From NCBI GenBank assembly GCA_905250885.1, contig CAJNOQ010000102.1, forward strand, positions 1-64,000: a stretch of 64,000 bases of DNA, given 5' to 3'. The translations under genes and the position numbers were made by a program. The notes under the pieces are model-generated. The model ran no database searches and had not been told where the DNA came from. It saw nothing but the letters and a program-made list of their open reading frames with translations. This document shows, one piece after another, positions 12,063 through 22,312 of the stretch (position 1 is its first letter; each line of letters begins with the position of its first letter). This DNA is from Didymodactylos carnosus. Its lineage: Eukaryota > Rotifera > Eurotatoria > Philodinida > Philodinidae.

Positions 12063-12835
12063 ACGCACGTTTCCTCCAACGATCATTGTTCTTTTTACTT
12101 TTTGACCTTATGCTTACGTCTTCAACCTACGAATTCATCGAGTAGAAATCTCAAGCTCAGCTAGAATAAGTGGATCGTAGATGATTATTTTTCTATAAAA
12201 AATCTTAGTCTCTGTCAAGCACACGATGATGCACCCGTGATAACATCGTAAGAGGACGTGACGAAAATTAAAAAAGAATACACATTGAATTTTGGACCTT
12301 TAGCGTGAGTGAGTTTTTGATGGTTTTGTCGTTACTTTTTGTTTACATGATGGGGTAAGTTGAGCTTGATTCTCTTCATCAGTATGATTAATTTTTTGAT
12401 TTTTAATGAATATTTCAGACCTTAATTTAATATAAGTTAACTCAAGCAATTTTTAGCAGCTGGATGTTATTCATACTCATAAGTATAGTCTCTAATATTG
12501 TACAGCGAGTCAAGCAAATAACGTGTAAAAAAGTTTAGTTCTCTTGCAGTAGCGTTGAAACGTTACAAGCAATTGTACGTCTTCTCTGATTTATGCCGAA
12601 GGAACGAACAATAATAGCTGAGCTTCATGAAATAGAAGTTGCTTAATTTTGACTTGTTCTTTCACTAGACAGACACTTTGATCTGGTGATTTTCTCTCTC
12701 TTTCACTTTCTTTTTCTAAATAAACAATTTTTTTCTATAGATTAATTTATTGTAGATGATCTCACCTGGCACTAAAGTATATTTATTCTGTTGCACTAAA
12801 TCAGATTGACAAGCTTGAGTTTGGTATTTATTTAG
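12063..12835. other. Upstream region of TMEM208
   Basis: No ORF of note. It should contain the promoter and the very short first exon (initiator ATG) of the TMEM208 gene. ATGATGGG/GTAAGT near 12349 is an attractive donor, but its phase does not fit the next exon. Confidence 0.4.
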
Positions 12836-13963
12836 AAAAAGGGTAAGGAAGCAACGAAAGGTGAAAAACAGATAGTTAAAGAGAATCAAGACACGATTCA
12901 ATTTTATCGAAACATATTGGCTATTTCAAATGTAAGTCTAGTTTTTTACACATATTAGTAACTATTCAGCAGTTATGATTAGTTAGCAATAACTATAACT
13001 GTTGCAATCGTTACTAGTGAAAAGCTTATCAGCGCAGACCCTAGGTCTAGGTATTCATATTCTTCTCTAAATAGTTTAAAATAGGATGATTTAAAAATAG
13101 TTTAAAATAGGATGATTTAAAAATAGTTTTAAACTTATTTTATTTTTAACCATTACACAAGCGGACAACAGTTTATGAATCCGGTGATAAATCAAAATAT
13201 TTATAAATAATTCGTTATAAATTGATTTTATAAAACTGTTTAAAACTGTTTCAACTTTTGAAAAATACTTTCGAACTTTTCAGTGGTATTCTTTTACATT
13301 TTCAAGGCCGTGTTTATACTCGTTCATTCAATATTCATTTTTATCTATGGAATTCAAAAATTTTCGTTGGTAAGTAAATAATTATTTTATATGAAAAATT
13401 ATTAAAATTTTTTCGTTCTACTATAGTTTTGGTTTGCTATATCAGCAGCCTGTTCATGGTACGTATGGCGGTTTATGAGAAATATCGGTTCACCTGGATC
13501 ATCAACGTCCACACCATCGTTTTTCGGTGGTGGAAGTGGTGTAACCGATTTAAATTTATCCGGAAGTTTAGCTGAGTAAGTTATTTTTAATAAATGTAAT
13601 ATTTAGAAGCTAAATTGAACTATTTTCTATTTTAGATATTGTAAGGATGTAATTATTGTTATTATTTTTACGCAAATGATCAGTTTATTACATGTCTATC
13701 TCTGGTGGATACTATTGATCGTAAGTATTTTGATGGATAATGTTTCCACTGTAGTAATGTAACATTCAGAATTTCATTTGATCAATTTATAACTATTTAA
13801 CGATACACATTATTTTGTTTAGATTCCTCTTTATGCTGCATATAAGTTAATCAAAATGTTTGTATATTCTCCGTTTGGCGGATTGGGAGGTGGAAGTGGT
13901 GGCGAAGGTGAACAAGATCAACAAAAAAAATCTAAACGAAAGATTGTTCGTGCTGTTCGATAG
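12836..13963 (+). CDS. TMEM208: TMEM208 homologue (SND pathway ER membrane protein), 5' incomplete
   Basis: TMEM208 (yeast Snd2 equivalent) is an ER membrane protein of the SND targeting route for membrane-protein insertion. Exons seen: 12836-12931 (KGEKQIVKENQDTIQFYRNI, matching the conserved KGKKQIFEENRETLKFY start), 13284-13369 (VFFYIFKAVFILVHSIFIFI, a membrane span), 13427-13575 (FWFAISAACSWYVWRFM, then the conserved DLNLSGSLAE), 13636-13720 (YCKDVIIVIIFTQMISLLHV, a further span) and 13823-13963 (LYAAYKLIKMF, then a basic tail KKSKRKIVRAVR and stop). Phases fit from 13284 onward. Between 12931 and 13284 a micro-exon of 3n+1 bases (about 22) is required, supplying the residues before Leu-Val-Phe-Phe-Tyr; I could not place it. 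The initiator exon is also unplaced. Domain order and length match the roughly 170-residue family. Confidence 0.9.
13075..13126. repeat. Two-copy 26-bp tandem repeat in a TMEM208 intron
   Basis: The unit TTTAAAATAGGATGATTTAA plus AAATAG occurs twice in tandem, followed by a third degenerate start. It lies within the intron where a micro-exon is missing. Confidence 0.75.
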
Positions 13964-14842
13964 TTATGGAATAAATGAAAGTTTCCTTTTACTGGTGATG
14001 TTATTGTTGTTCTTTATCGTATCTTTTAGTTGTTATTTTATTTTTAATTTTTAAGTAAAACGGAATAAATGATAAATATTCTTTTTTCGTTTATTAGTCA
14101 GGTTTATCTTACCTATTGCTATCAGGCAACTAAGGGCGAGGACAGATATGTTAGATCTCTGACTCTAAAGAAATCTGATTTCTTTCGATGAGAAATACGG
14201 TAGTTTAATGTTGAAAATATATTTCACATCTTAATTTCCCCAGATTCTGATAACAACTTTTTAATGGCTGAACAAGATATTTTTTTCTCGCATTACGGCT
14301 TTTAATATGTTCTGTCGAGAGAGAAAACAAAGTTTTAAATCCAGTAAAATGTTTTCAATTCTTCAATCTTCTGTTGAAGGTCAGTAGAAATAATACAGAG
14401 ATTAATCCTGAAGACTTTATATCTTACTTTTCCATTTTTTCCTTTGTGTTCTGTAAGCGATGATAGATCCATCAGTCAGAAGAAAGCTCATAGTTGACCA
14501 TTCATCGCAGTCGATATTTCTTTGTCATATTTATAATCAGTCGCAGTTGTGTACCTTTCACATCCGCTCCTGCGGAACGTGTGTTTTCTTTCGATGGAAT
14601 GTGTTCAAGCGATCCCATGTCAGCCAACTCTCTAAGAATATACTCGCTATGTTGACTCTAATCAAATGCAATCGACACTTCCCTTTTTCCACTATTTCAT
14701 GCTGCAGATCAAACTGTGGTCTAAAAGTATTGTACATAAAAATTTTCTTGTTGATATTCCGTATATGCTGTGAAAGAGAATATGAACCCCGCAGATCATT
14801 GCAAAGCTACTTCAAAGAAATGCGAAAAATGTGCTTTTCCAA

Positions 14843-15055
14843 TAAGATGAAAACTATTTTTAGCTGGAGCGAAGTTGGAGCTGGAGTGAGCGGGTGGAGT
14901 CAGAACGGAGCTGGAGCTGACCTGGAGTGAAAATTTTCTGATCTGAGCGGGTGCAGAAATTTCCTTGTTGGAACGGAGTCGAAACGGAGCGACTTAAAAA
15001 TGCCTGGAGCGAAAGCGGAGCTGGAGCGAGAAAGGATCGAAGCTTTCCATCTCTG
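14843..15055. mobile_element. GGAGC-rich element with one hAT-like end
   Basis: From about 14863 to 15030 words such as GGAGCTGGAGC, GGAGTGAGCGGG and GGAACGGAGTCG recur, giving a strongly purine-rich, GC-rich patch unlike its surroundings. The right end reversed reads CAGAGATGGAAAGCTTCG, a hAT-type terminus. The left side has only a weak partner (AAGATGAAAACT at about 14844). No target duplication is visible. Confidence 0.35.
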
Positions 15056-15551
15056 ATTAAAATATCATTTTCTCAAAGTTAAACGTGGTATTCATTATTC
15101 TATATATTTAGAAGCATGTTGATCACTAGATTTTGGAAAGATGTGATCTAAAAAATGTTCAGTTTTTTTGTAGAGGAGAGATCCATAGGCGATTAAAATC
15201 TGATATGAGACTTTAAAAAAGCTAAGTAGTGAAACATGCTCTAGACATCTGTCTGCTATGTTTCATAATGAAAACAATCAGATTTCATAGAGAGCAGAAA
15301 TCTAGTTTACCCGCCCTCTTTCATGTGATCTTCTAAAAGTTAAAACTGTGCGCTCCCCTACCAAACTATTTTCACTCTTTTCCGATCACGACGCCACTCG
15401 TTCATAGTATGAATGATGAAATAATCGAAGAATTAGTACACGAAGTGTACAACTGTGCGATTACACCTTATACTAATTCATCTTTTAGTAGAACAGTTGA
15501 CTTGTTTATCTTTTTAAAGTCTACGAGAAACCCTCTCCAGGACAGCATTTT

Positions 15552-16045
15552 CGATTGCTTCTTCCATAGAATACAGTTTTTCATGGGTTACTTTCAATGC
15601 TGATCACTATCTGATGAATCTGATATCTGTTGCTGCTGGTATGTCTTTCAAATACCGTTCTATGGAAATCGAATCTCTCGTTATCCATTCCAAACTTTGG
15701 AATGAAAAGATTCTAATACGTTCACAGTTTAGAACTGGTTGACTTACACATATGGAACAGTTTTCAGATCGAACGAACAAGTTCTCGGAGAGACATAATG
15801 CTGATGCGATACCAAATGCTGTGTCTTTGAAAATCCACTGGAACTGTTCTACACATGAAACTCAGCTCTAAAATGTGAACATATTAGAACTTTTTATTCC
15901 AAACTGTGGAATAAATAACGAGAGATTCGATTTCCATAGAACGGTATTTGAAAGACATACCAGCAGCAACAGATACCAGATTCATCAGATAGTGATCAGC
16001 ATTGAAAGTAACCCATGAAAAACTGTATTCTATGGAAGAAGCGAT
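15552..16045. repeat. Foldback element with about 150-bp inverted arms
   Basis: The left arm (about 15552-15708) and right arm (about 15893-16045) are near-perfect inverted copies; shared landmarks include GCTTCTTCCATAGAATACAG, GTTGCTGCTGGTATGTCTTT and CCGTTCTATGGAAATCGAAT. The loop is about 190 bases and contains no ORF. This is a MITE or foldback element with young-looking arms. Confidence 0.8.
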
Positions 16046-16599
16046 TTATTACAGTGTAAAAGGAAAGAGTGTAAATCTAGTACCGAAACTTTCTACCCTC
16101 TACGTCATGCTACCACACGTACACAAGTAACTGTGACGCAAGTTTTGTTCATGACCGTGAATTTGTTCATAAGGAAAACTAATGTATTGTTGATTACGAA
16201 AGTAAATTCACTTTCTATCAATGAAAAGATGTGCATATGCTTCAGCATTTAATTCGATTTATCGATTAAATAAATACAAAGAGGAAAATTTCTGAGCAAC
16301 AATAATGCACACACGAATGTCATTTCATAGGAATGTTCTAATTTAATCAGTGCTTTGGAAAGAACGCCACGTGTTTCCAGGTTAAGAAGATGGTTTTCGA
16401 CTCGGTTGTCACGGATGTATACGCACTTCGTTTTGAATTGGCATATGAGTGCGTCTCATTTGAGTGTGTTGCAGTTTAGTGTGTGTTTTTTTAGCGCGTC
16501 TCATTTGAGTGCGTTCTCATTTGGGTGCACTCCCATTTTAGTGCGTCTCATTTGAGCGCATTCTCATTTTAGTGCGTCTTATTTGGGTGCGTATTTTTT

Positions 16600-17400
16600 T
16601 TTTCGATTTTCCATTAAAAAAGACAAATGCTAATGGTAATAGTTTATTATGGAATAGACCGAAAAATGAGAATAATTCTGTAAAAAGGTGTTCCACCGGC
16701 CTGTGACGTTGGTACAACTTTAAAGTTGCCATCAACATGGACTTCTGTAGCATTAAACAAGAAACGAAGCCCGTGTTCTCTTGTGAGTAGCACATATCCT
16801 GAACGCGAAATTAAAGCATTTAAGAATAAGAAAATCGAAAGGTTTCCTCTTACCTGAATTTTGAATTTGTAAGAAATTTTCTCCTGTACGCAATTTTCCA
16901 TATTTATCCGGAATACAAAGATTTCGCCACGATGTTGGTGTCGGTGATTCATTTTTATTTCCTTTATGTCGATATAATGTAGACCTAAGACTTTCAAAAC
17001 TGGGTATTGCGGCTGCTATTTGCGGATCCGTGACAATTTGACTAGATGCTTGAAAAGCAGCGTATGGAAGTTGATGCTCACATCTTTTTTTCATATCAAC
17101 AACAAATTTTTCAACAGCAAGTTTTTCTGGATCTGGACCGTGCGAATGTGGAGTTCCTTTGAGAAGACGTACGTTTTATAGATTTAAGCTTCTTTTCTTT
17201 ATAATAAGAGTTACTTACTCAAATCTGGTTTTATATAATCTTTAGTGTTAAGACCACCAGGACAACCGTATTCCCGACAATTCCATGAGATAGATTCTTT
17301 TTGATGGCGTTCAGTTTCTATAACCTTCAAATTGAACTGCTTGTTTACCACGGCCTGTTTCGGATATTTCAACTTTAGCCATATTTCTTGACTTACAAAA
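16600..17400 (-). pseudogene. Truncated MULE transposase with FLYWCH zinc finger
   Basis: Reading the minus strand: MAKVEISETGRGKQAVQFEG, then SISWNCREYGCPGGLNTKDY (FLYWCH WxCxxxxC part), an intron near 17165-17220, then GTPHSHGPDPEKL supplying the H-x-H zinc ligands, a region with DMKKRCEHQLPYAAFQAS, another intron near 16800-16852, then EVHVDGNFKVVPTSQ, the DGTFKxxP strand that carries the first catalytic Asp of MULE transposases. The reading frame shifts near FRSIP and continues in another frame as FHNKLLPLAFVFFNGKSK before the terminal repeats, so the rest of the DDE domain is absent. There is also a small deletion with a stop in the FLYWCH start. Function is lost. Confidence 0.7.
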
Positions 17401-17702
17401 GAACAAATCAGACGATGTACAAAGAAACGGTGACTGCTATACGAGTTCTGTTGAATGCAAATTAAAAGAAAAGTTTTTCGATTACAGATACATGTGTTGT
17501 ATCTGAATTTCAACAAAAGGAGAGTAAACACAGATCAACGTTCACATATTCTCTAAACCATTATGCATTGTGAAAGTCAACATGCAGGTTAATTTGACCC
17601 AGACACTTTCAAAATCTATCAATTTGAAAAAAGCACTCATATAGCAGTCAGTCATCGTCGCTTTTTACATAGTAAGATCTTCTGTTTTCTAAGTCAAGCA
17701 AT

Positions 17703-18190
17703 ATGGCTGAAGTTGAAATATCCGAAACAGACCTTGGTAAACAAGTAGTTCAATTTCAAGGATATAGTTATAGAATTGAACGTCATTAAAAAAGAATCGA
17801 TCTCATGGAAATGTCGGGTATATGGTTGTCCTGGCCATCTTAACACTCTTAAAGATTATATGGACCAGATTTGAGTAAGTAACTCTTATTATAATGATAA
17901 GGGAGCTTATATCTATAAAATGCATGTCTTCTTAAAGGAATCTACATTCGCACGACCGAGATTCAAGATAAAAAAGGAAGGAACCACCGCTACCAACATC
18001 GTTACGAAAACTTTGTATTCCGGATAAATATGGAAAATTGTGTACAGTTAAAAAAAGGGAAATTTTCAAGAGAAAATTTCAAAACACGAATAAGAGAGAA
18101 CCTTTCGATATCAATCAGGCCTTATAACATAGTCTTCAAAATATCGGTCTGCAGCAAGAGTATGCGAATGATGCTGTTCAAAAATATTGT
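17703..18190 (+). pseudogene. Second, opposed partial FLYWCH/MULE copy
   Basis: The plus strand begins MAEVEISETDLGKQVVQFQG and continues YSYRIERH, the part lost in the minus copy, then a stop and frameshift before a degenerate FLYWCH core. The following segment (about 17935-18090) still matches the GTPHSHG and CIPDKYGKL regions at the DNA level but has more damage. It ends before the DGTFK strand. This is a second decayed copy, not a gene. Confidence 0.6.
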
Positions 18191-18402
18191 AAGCTACGCT
18201 ATTTCTTTTTTTACTATAAAAGATTACTAAGAATTAATCTCAAACAGTGGTGACGGAAACAATTCAAATGTTTAAAAATATTTTGAGGAATGAGTTGTGT
18301 AATTGAAAACGCACTCAAATAAGACGCACTAAACTAAGGCACTAAAATGAAACGCACTAAAATGCAACGCACTCAAGTGAAGCCCCACCGAATTACCTTT
18401 AA

Positions 18403-18550
18403 TATATTATATGGCTACGAATGCTACAGTTCTTATTCATTACGCACAAAAACTACTACACATGTCGCGAAAAATATTGATGAAAAGGTAATTCATATAT
18501 ATTAAATATATATAGGTAATTCATATATTCAAATATATTAAAGGTAATTC
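18403..18550. repeat. Small inverted-repeat element with GAATTACCTTTAATATATT ends
   Basis: The left end GAATTACCTTTAATATATT and the inverted right end (AATATATTAAAGGTAATTC at about 18531-18549) flank about 110 bases. AGGTAATTCATATAT occurs in two further internal copies. No ORF. A MITE-sized element. Confidence 0.55.
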
Positions 18551-18639
18551 AGTCGCCAAACATACGGCGTTTTTTTACGATCAGTCCTTTTTACAATATT
18601 TGCCTCTCTTTTTTTATCAACATTCTGAAATTGATCTTT

Positions 18640-19440
18640 AAGTTTAAGAAAAATTCACATTCAAAGTCAACAATACGAAATACACGTTAACTCAAGTTTG
18701 CACGACTCGGAGCGTTTTACGACTTTATTAATTTTTAAGTTTTTAGTCAAGACTCTGAAAAACGTCAATTTCTTGTAACTGAGCTTTATTAATTTCTTTT
18801 GTTTCATGACCTTCAAAATGTTTCATATACTTAGCCTGATAGAACAAACTGTTCTCTTCACAATGAGACTGTTTCAGGAATTTTCCAAGTGCCTTACAAA
18901 AAGTGACTCGTTTAATGTTATCTGTAATTCAAAAAACAGTGGTGATTCCAATCCATTCACATTATGAAAAAATGGTCCGATTGAGTCCATATTTTTCCTA
19001 TGGATACTTTAGACTATCTGAGATTCAGAATTCTTTTAAAGGATTTTCAACTTCATTTTCCATCGTGAGAAGGTTTTTAAAATCAAAAACCAAGTTTTCT
19101 CAAAGGCTTTTTAGCATTTCTAAATATCTCGATAAAGAAAACATATTTATCGAAATCTAGAATCAGAAATAGAGTCTGAAGTATCTGTGATAAAAATATG
19201 GACTCGACTAGATAATTTTTTCGAGGAGTCTTAATGTAACTGGGTGAAATCAGGATCTTCAAAAAAAATAATATAGAAATTTTTCTTTTCGATGTTCCAT
19301 CGCTGGTATAAATTTTTGTGTCAATTGGACATTGTCTTCTACCTCTTTCAACAGGGTGGAAAAAGGGGGATGGGATCCTTAAAGATTTTCGTGAGAAGCA
19401 AATAGACAACCCTGTGTACTCGACGGTAGAGAATTGTTGC
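18640..19440. repeat. Copy of a dispersed non-coding repeat family (copy 1)
   Basis: Several landmarks recur elsewhere in the window: TAGCCTGATAGAACAAAC (compare 30465), CTTTTCGATGTTCCATCGCT (compare about 31520, TTTTTCGATGTTCTATCTCT), and TAGAGTCTGAAGTATCTGTG (compare about 58980). The region carries only short chance ORFs. The family is unrecognised and the boundaries are approximate. Confidence 0.5.
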
Positions 19441-19898
19441 TAACGCCGTACCTGTTACCATAAAACAAATGATTGCGTCTGAAGGCGGTAAAAAACGCCA
19501 CATAGCGTCTCTACCAAAAAAGTTTTATCGTCACAGATGTTATTTTAAACTTTATTATAGAAATCGTTGTGAATGTGACCCTCGAATGATTAACTATCCA
19601 TTAGCGGAGGAAGTTAACAATTACACAAAATAATTACAACATGGCTGGATTAGAAGTATTAATGTAGAACAAAGAAATGTACGAAAACTAGAAAAAACAA
19701 ATTATGTTGAAAGAAAACTTAATATTAGTAGAAAATATGAGTGAATTTTTCCTCCATTAAAACTACGAAAAGAAAGATAGAGAAAATAATATTAGCTGCT
19801 TAGCATTAGGATCAAAATACGAACGATAGAACTGACATTATCCAAATCTTTCCGTGTGATCAATAAATAGGTTAACGTCATCAGGTATCACTGAGGAT

Positions 19899-19964
19899 TA
19901 GAGCCCATCGGGTCCATGAGTTTTGGACCCAGACCCGGGTCCGGGTCGGACCCGATGGGCTCTA
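19899..19964. mobile_element. 66-bp hAT-like MITE with perfect ends and 8-bp target duplication
   Basis: The element starts TAGAGCCCATCGGGTCC and ends with the exact reverse complement, 17 of 17 bases. It is flanked on both sides by CTGAGGAT (19891-19898 and 19965-19972), a perfect 8-bp target-site duplication as made by hAT transposases; the TAGAG terminus also fits hAT. The 32-base middle is built of GGGTCC/GACCCGGGTC words. It is among the smallest clear transposon insertions one could define and must be recent. Confidence 0.85.
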
Positions 19965-20269
19965 CTGAGGATGCATCTTGAGTCAGCATTCCCATAATTT
20001 AACGATAGAACATCTGTAGACATCATTTTAACGAATTTTAATAAAAATTCGTTTTTTCTGTTCGATATGGTTGATATGTCAAACAGTTTATTCTTTAGTG
20101 TCACTTTACATACTAATGTATATCGTTTAATTCGGAGGGAGATCATAGTATCTATTCTCGAGCTAGTCTAGAGCAAAATTATTGAATAATTTCATTGCCC
20201 GTTCTCAAAAATTAGTCTAATAGTTTGTTTCTGGGATTCATGTATTTTTCTCTTCTCTTTTATAGATAA

Positions 20270-21906
20270 ATGACACCTCTAGCAGCACTCATTCAAACAT
20301 TAGCCATTATCATTAAACACTGGATTTATTTTTTTATTGAACTGTGCAAAGGTGGTCATCCATTAAAAGATCTAAGCAGGGAAATTGTTTTAGTCACTGG
20401 TGCCGGATCAGGTCTTGGGCGTGGTTTAGCTCAACGGTTCGCATCCTTTGGTTGTACGGTAGTTTTATGGGATGTAGATGAAGAAAACAATAAGCAAACA
20501 GCAGAAATGATTAATAAAACTGGTCAAAAGAATGTACATGCATTCAAATGTGATTTAAGAAATAAAGAAGATATATATCGTTGTGCTAAGATTGTACGTA
20601 GTACTGGAATATTCTATACAAACTGAATAATGCGTAATCATTGTAGATTCGTGATACAGTTGGTAATGTGACAATGATCGTCAATAATGCTGGTGTTGTG
20701 TCTGGAAAGACATTAATGGAAACAAGTGATGAATTAATTCAAAGAACATTCGATGTAAATGTGATAGCACACTTCTGGGTAAATGATTAAACTTTACATT
20801 ATGTAAACTTCTTCTAAACTTGCTTCTACATGCAAGGTATCTTGCCTTACGGCTACTCTTACTTTCGTGGAATGATTAGAGAGTCAATCTCAAAAGTTTG
20901 ACATCTTCTCTACAGTTGATAAACTCCTAACATGGACATCTTTATCGATACTAATCATCTACTGTGTGACAGTCTTTTTTCGTTTTATTCTCGTTTTATT
21001 TTTTGTGCTAAAGGTTCTTAAAGCATTTTTGGGTTCCATGTTGGATGAAAATCATGGACATGTGGTTAGTATTGCTTCCGGTGCAGGATTGATAGGTCGG
21101 TATTTGGGGGGAACATTGTTCTTATTTTTTGCCTATATTAATAGTCACTAACTTGAAACCCTTAAAAAACAAATATAACTTTTCTCTTTCATCGATTTTA
21201 TTTATAGGTGTGCCAAATCTGGTTGATTATTGCTCAAGTAAATACGCTGCAGTTGGGTTACACGAAGCATTAACGTAGGCGTCGAATCATTATTAACTTA
21301 AAATTGACCGTTCATCGTTGACATTTTAGGGCTGAATTACATCATCTGAAAAAAACGGGTATAAAAACGACAGTAGTTTGTCCATCATTTATTAATACTG
21401 GAATGTTTGAAGGTATTAAAACAGCGTAAGTAGAATAATAAGATAATTATTTCCAAGTAACAATCTAACTTTCTACTTTAGTGAAGTAGCCCCATTATTA
21501 AATGAAAACGACGTTTGTGATGAAATTATTAATGCTGTTCGAAAAGATGAATACATGCTTTTATTACCGAAAACACTAATTTTATCCGTTGTGTTAACAG
21601 GGTAAAAAATAAAAGGAATTATAGTAGTTTTCTACTTATTTGTGAAACACACATAACTCCGCTAGCAATATCTTTGAGGCAAGATCACTTTATAGTATTT
21701 TAGACTGTCATGATATAATATGCAAGGCTATTCCTCAAAGTGATCACATAATCACCGAAGATTTTATTAGATTGTACTCATTCTGCAGACAGATGTTATA
21801 AAATTTATTTAATTTTAGCATATCTCCGACTGCTGCAACCCTCGAATGTCAAGATCGTTTGGGTTTATCTCATTCAATGGATACATTTCGTGGTCGTCAA
21901 AAGTGA
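20270..21906 (+). CDS. SDR16C/RDH10-like short-chain dehydrogenase (retinol dehydrogenase family)
   Basis: Seven exons join cleanly to 302 residues: 20270-20593, 20647-20778, 21014-21095, 21208-21274, 21330-21425, 21482-21601 and 21819-21906. An N-terminal hydrophobic anchor (about 5-25) precedes the NAD(P) motif TGAGSGLG (43-50), the acidic LWDVD after the second strand, NNAG (121-124), catalytic Ser174 and the YCSSK active site (Tyr187, Lys191). [12 protein letters not shown] and [16 protein letters not shown] match RDH10 and SDR16C5 closely, as does the C-terminal [10 protein letters not shown]. These enzymes sit on ER or lipid-droplet membranes and oxidise retinol or similar lipid alcohols with NAD(P). 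Which member it is cannot be settled by eye. The ATG follows TTTTATAG, so a 5'-UTR intron is likely. All catalytic residues are present. Confidence 0.93.
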
Positions 21907-22312
21907 TTATAGAAATAACGACATTGCTGATGCTTGGTTTTTTTTCTAACATTTACGCCTTTTAATTTATATATTTATATACATCGATCAAAGGAAATTC
22001 GTTTAAAGTCATTCTTTCCTACCCAGTTTGTAGAAGTATTTATAGTCTTTTTTTAAATAAAATTTTCACGTTTCTATCGAATTTGATAGATACAATAGCT
22101 GTGAAGCGTCAGTTTTGATACTCGTGTAGACCTACTAGCATTTGTTCTTATTTAGGTTTTTCGATAGACGTACAAGATGGATTAAAGTCTAGTTGAAGGA
22201 GAGAAATACTACTTTTTATCCCAAATTACTCTTTTTAGCACACGAGCGAAATGGGCACACTTCTCATGATACACTTTTGTTCCTTTTTTAGATGTTCAAT
22301 TTATTCTAAAAT

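Larger units (their letters stand above)
13964..16440. other. Intergenic, repeat-bearing, no gene recognised
   Basis: Downstream of TMEM208. A 156-codon ORF at 14460-14930 runs into the GGAGC-rich repeat, has no recognisable domain and is not accepted as a gene. The two structured elements within are listed separately. Confidence 0.45.
16440..18385. mobile_element. Decayed MULE-type DNA transposon with opposed FLYWCH copies and tandem-repeat ends
   Basis: Both ends are arrays of a degenerate 14-16 base unit in opposite orientation: AGTGCGTCTCATTTG at about 16445-16595 and CGCACTCAAATAAGA at about 18305-18380, acting as long inverted termini. Inside are a minus-strand copy (16600-17400) of a FLYWCH zinc-finger plus transposase start, and a plus-strand partial copy (17703-18190), head to head around about 17600. 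FLYWCH fingers fused to MULE transposases are typical of Mutator-like elements. The catalytic core is missing, so the element is nonautonomous. Confidence 0.7.

Noticed and set aside
12320-12354. ATG GTT TTG and ATGATGGG followed by GTAAGT as TMEM208 first exon
   Set aside because: The donor is good but leaves phase 2, while the next exon needs phase 0.
14460-14930. 156-codon plus-strand ORF
   Set aside because: It runs into the GGAGC repeat, has no recognisable domain or codon-use signal, and its composition changes abruptly inside.
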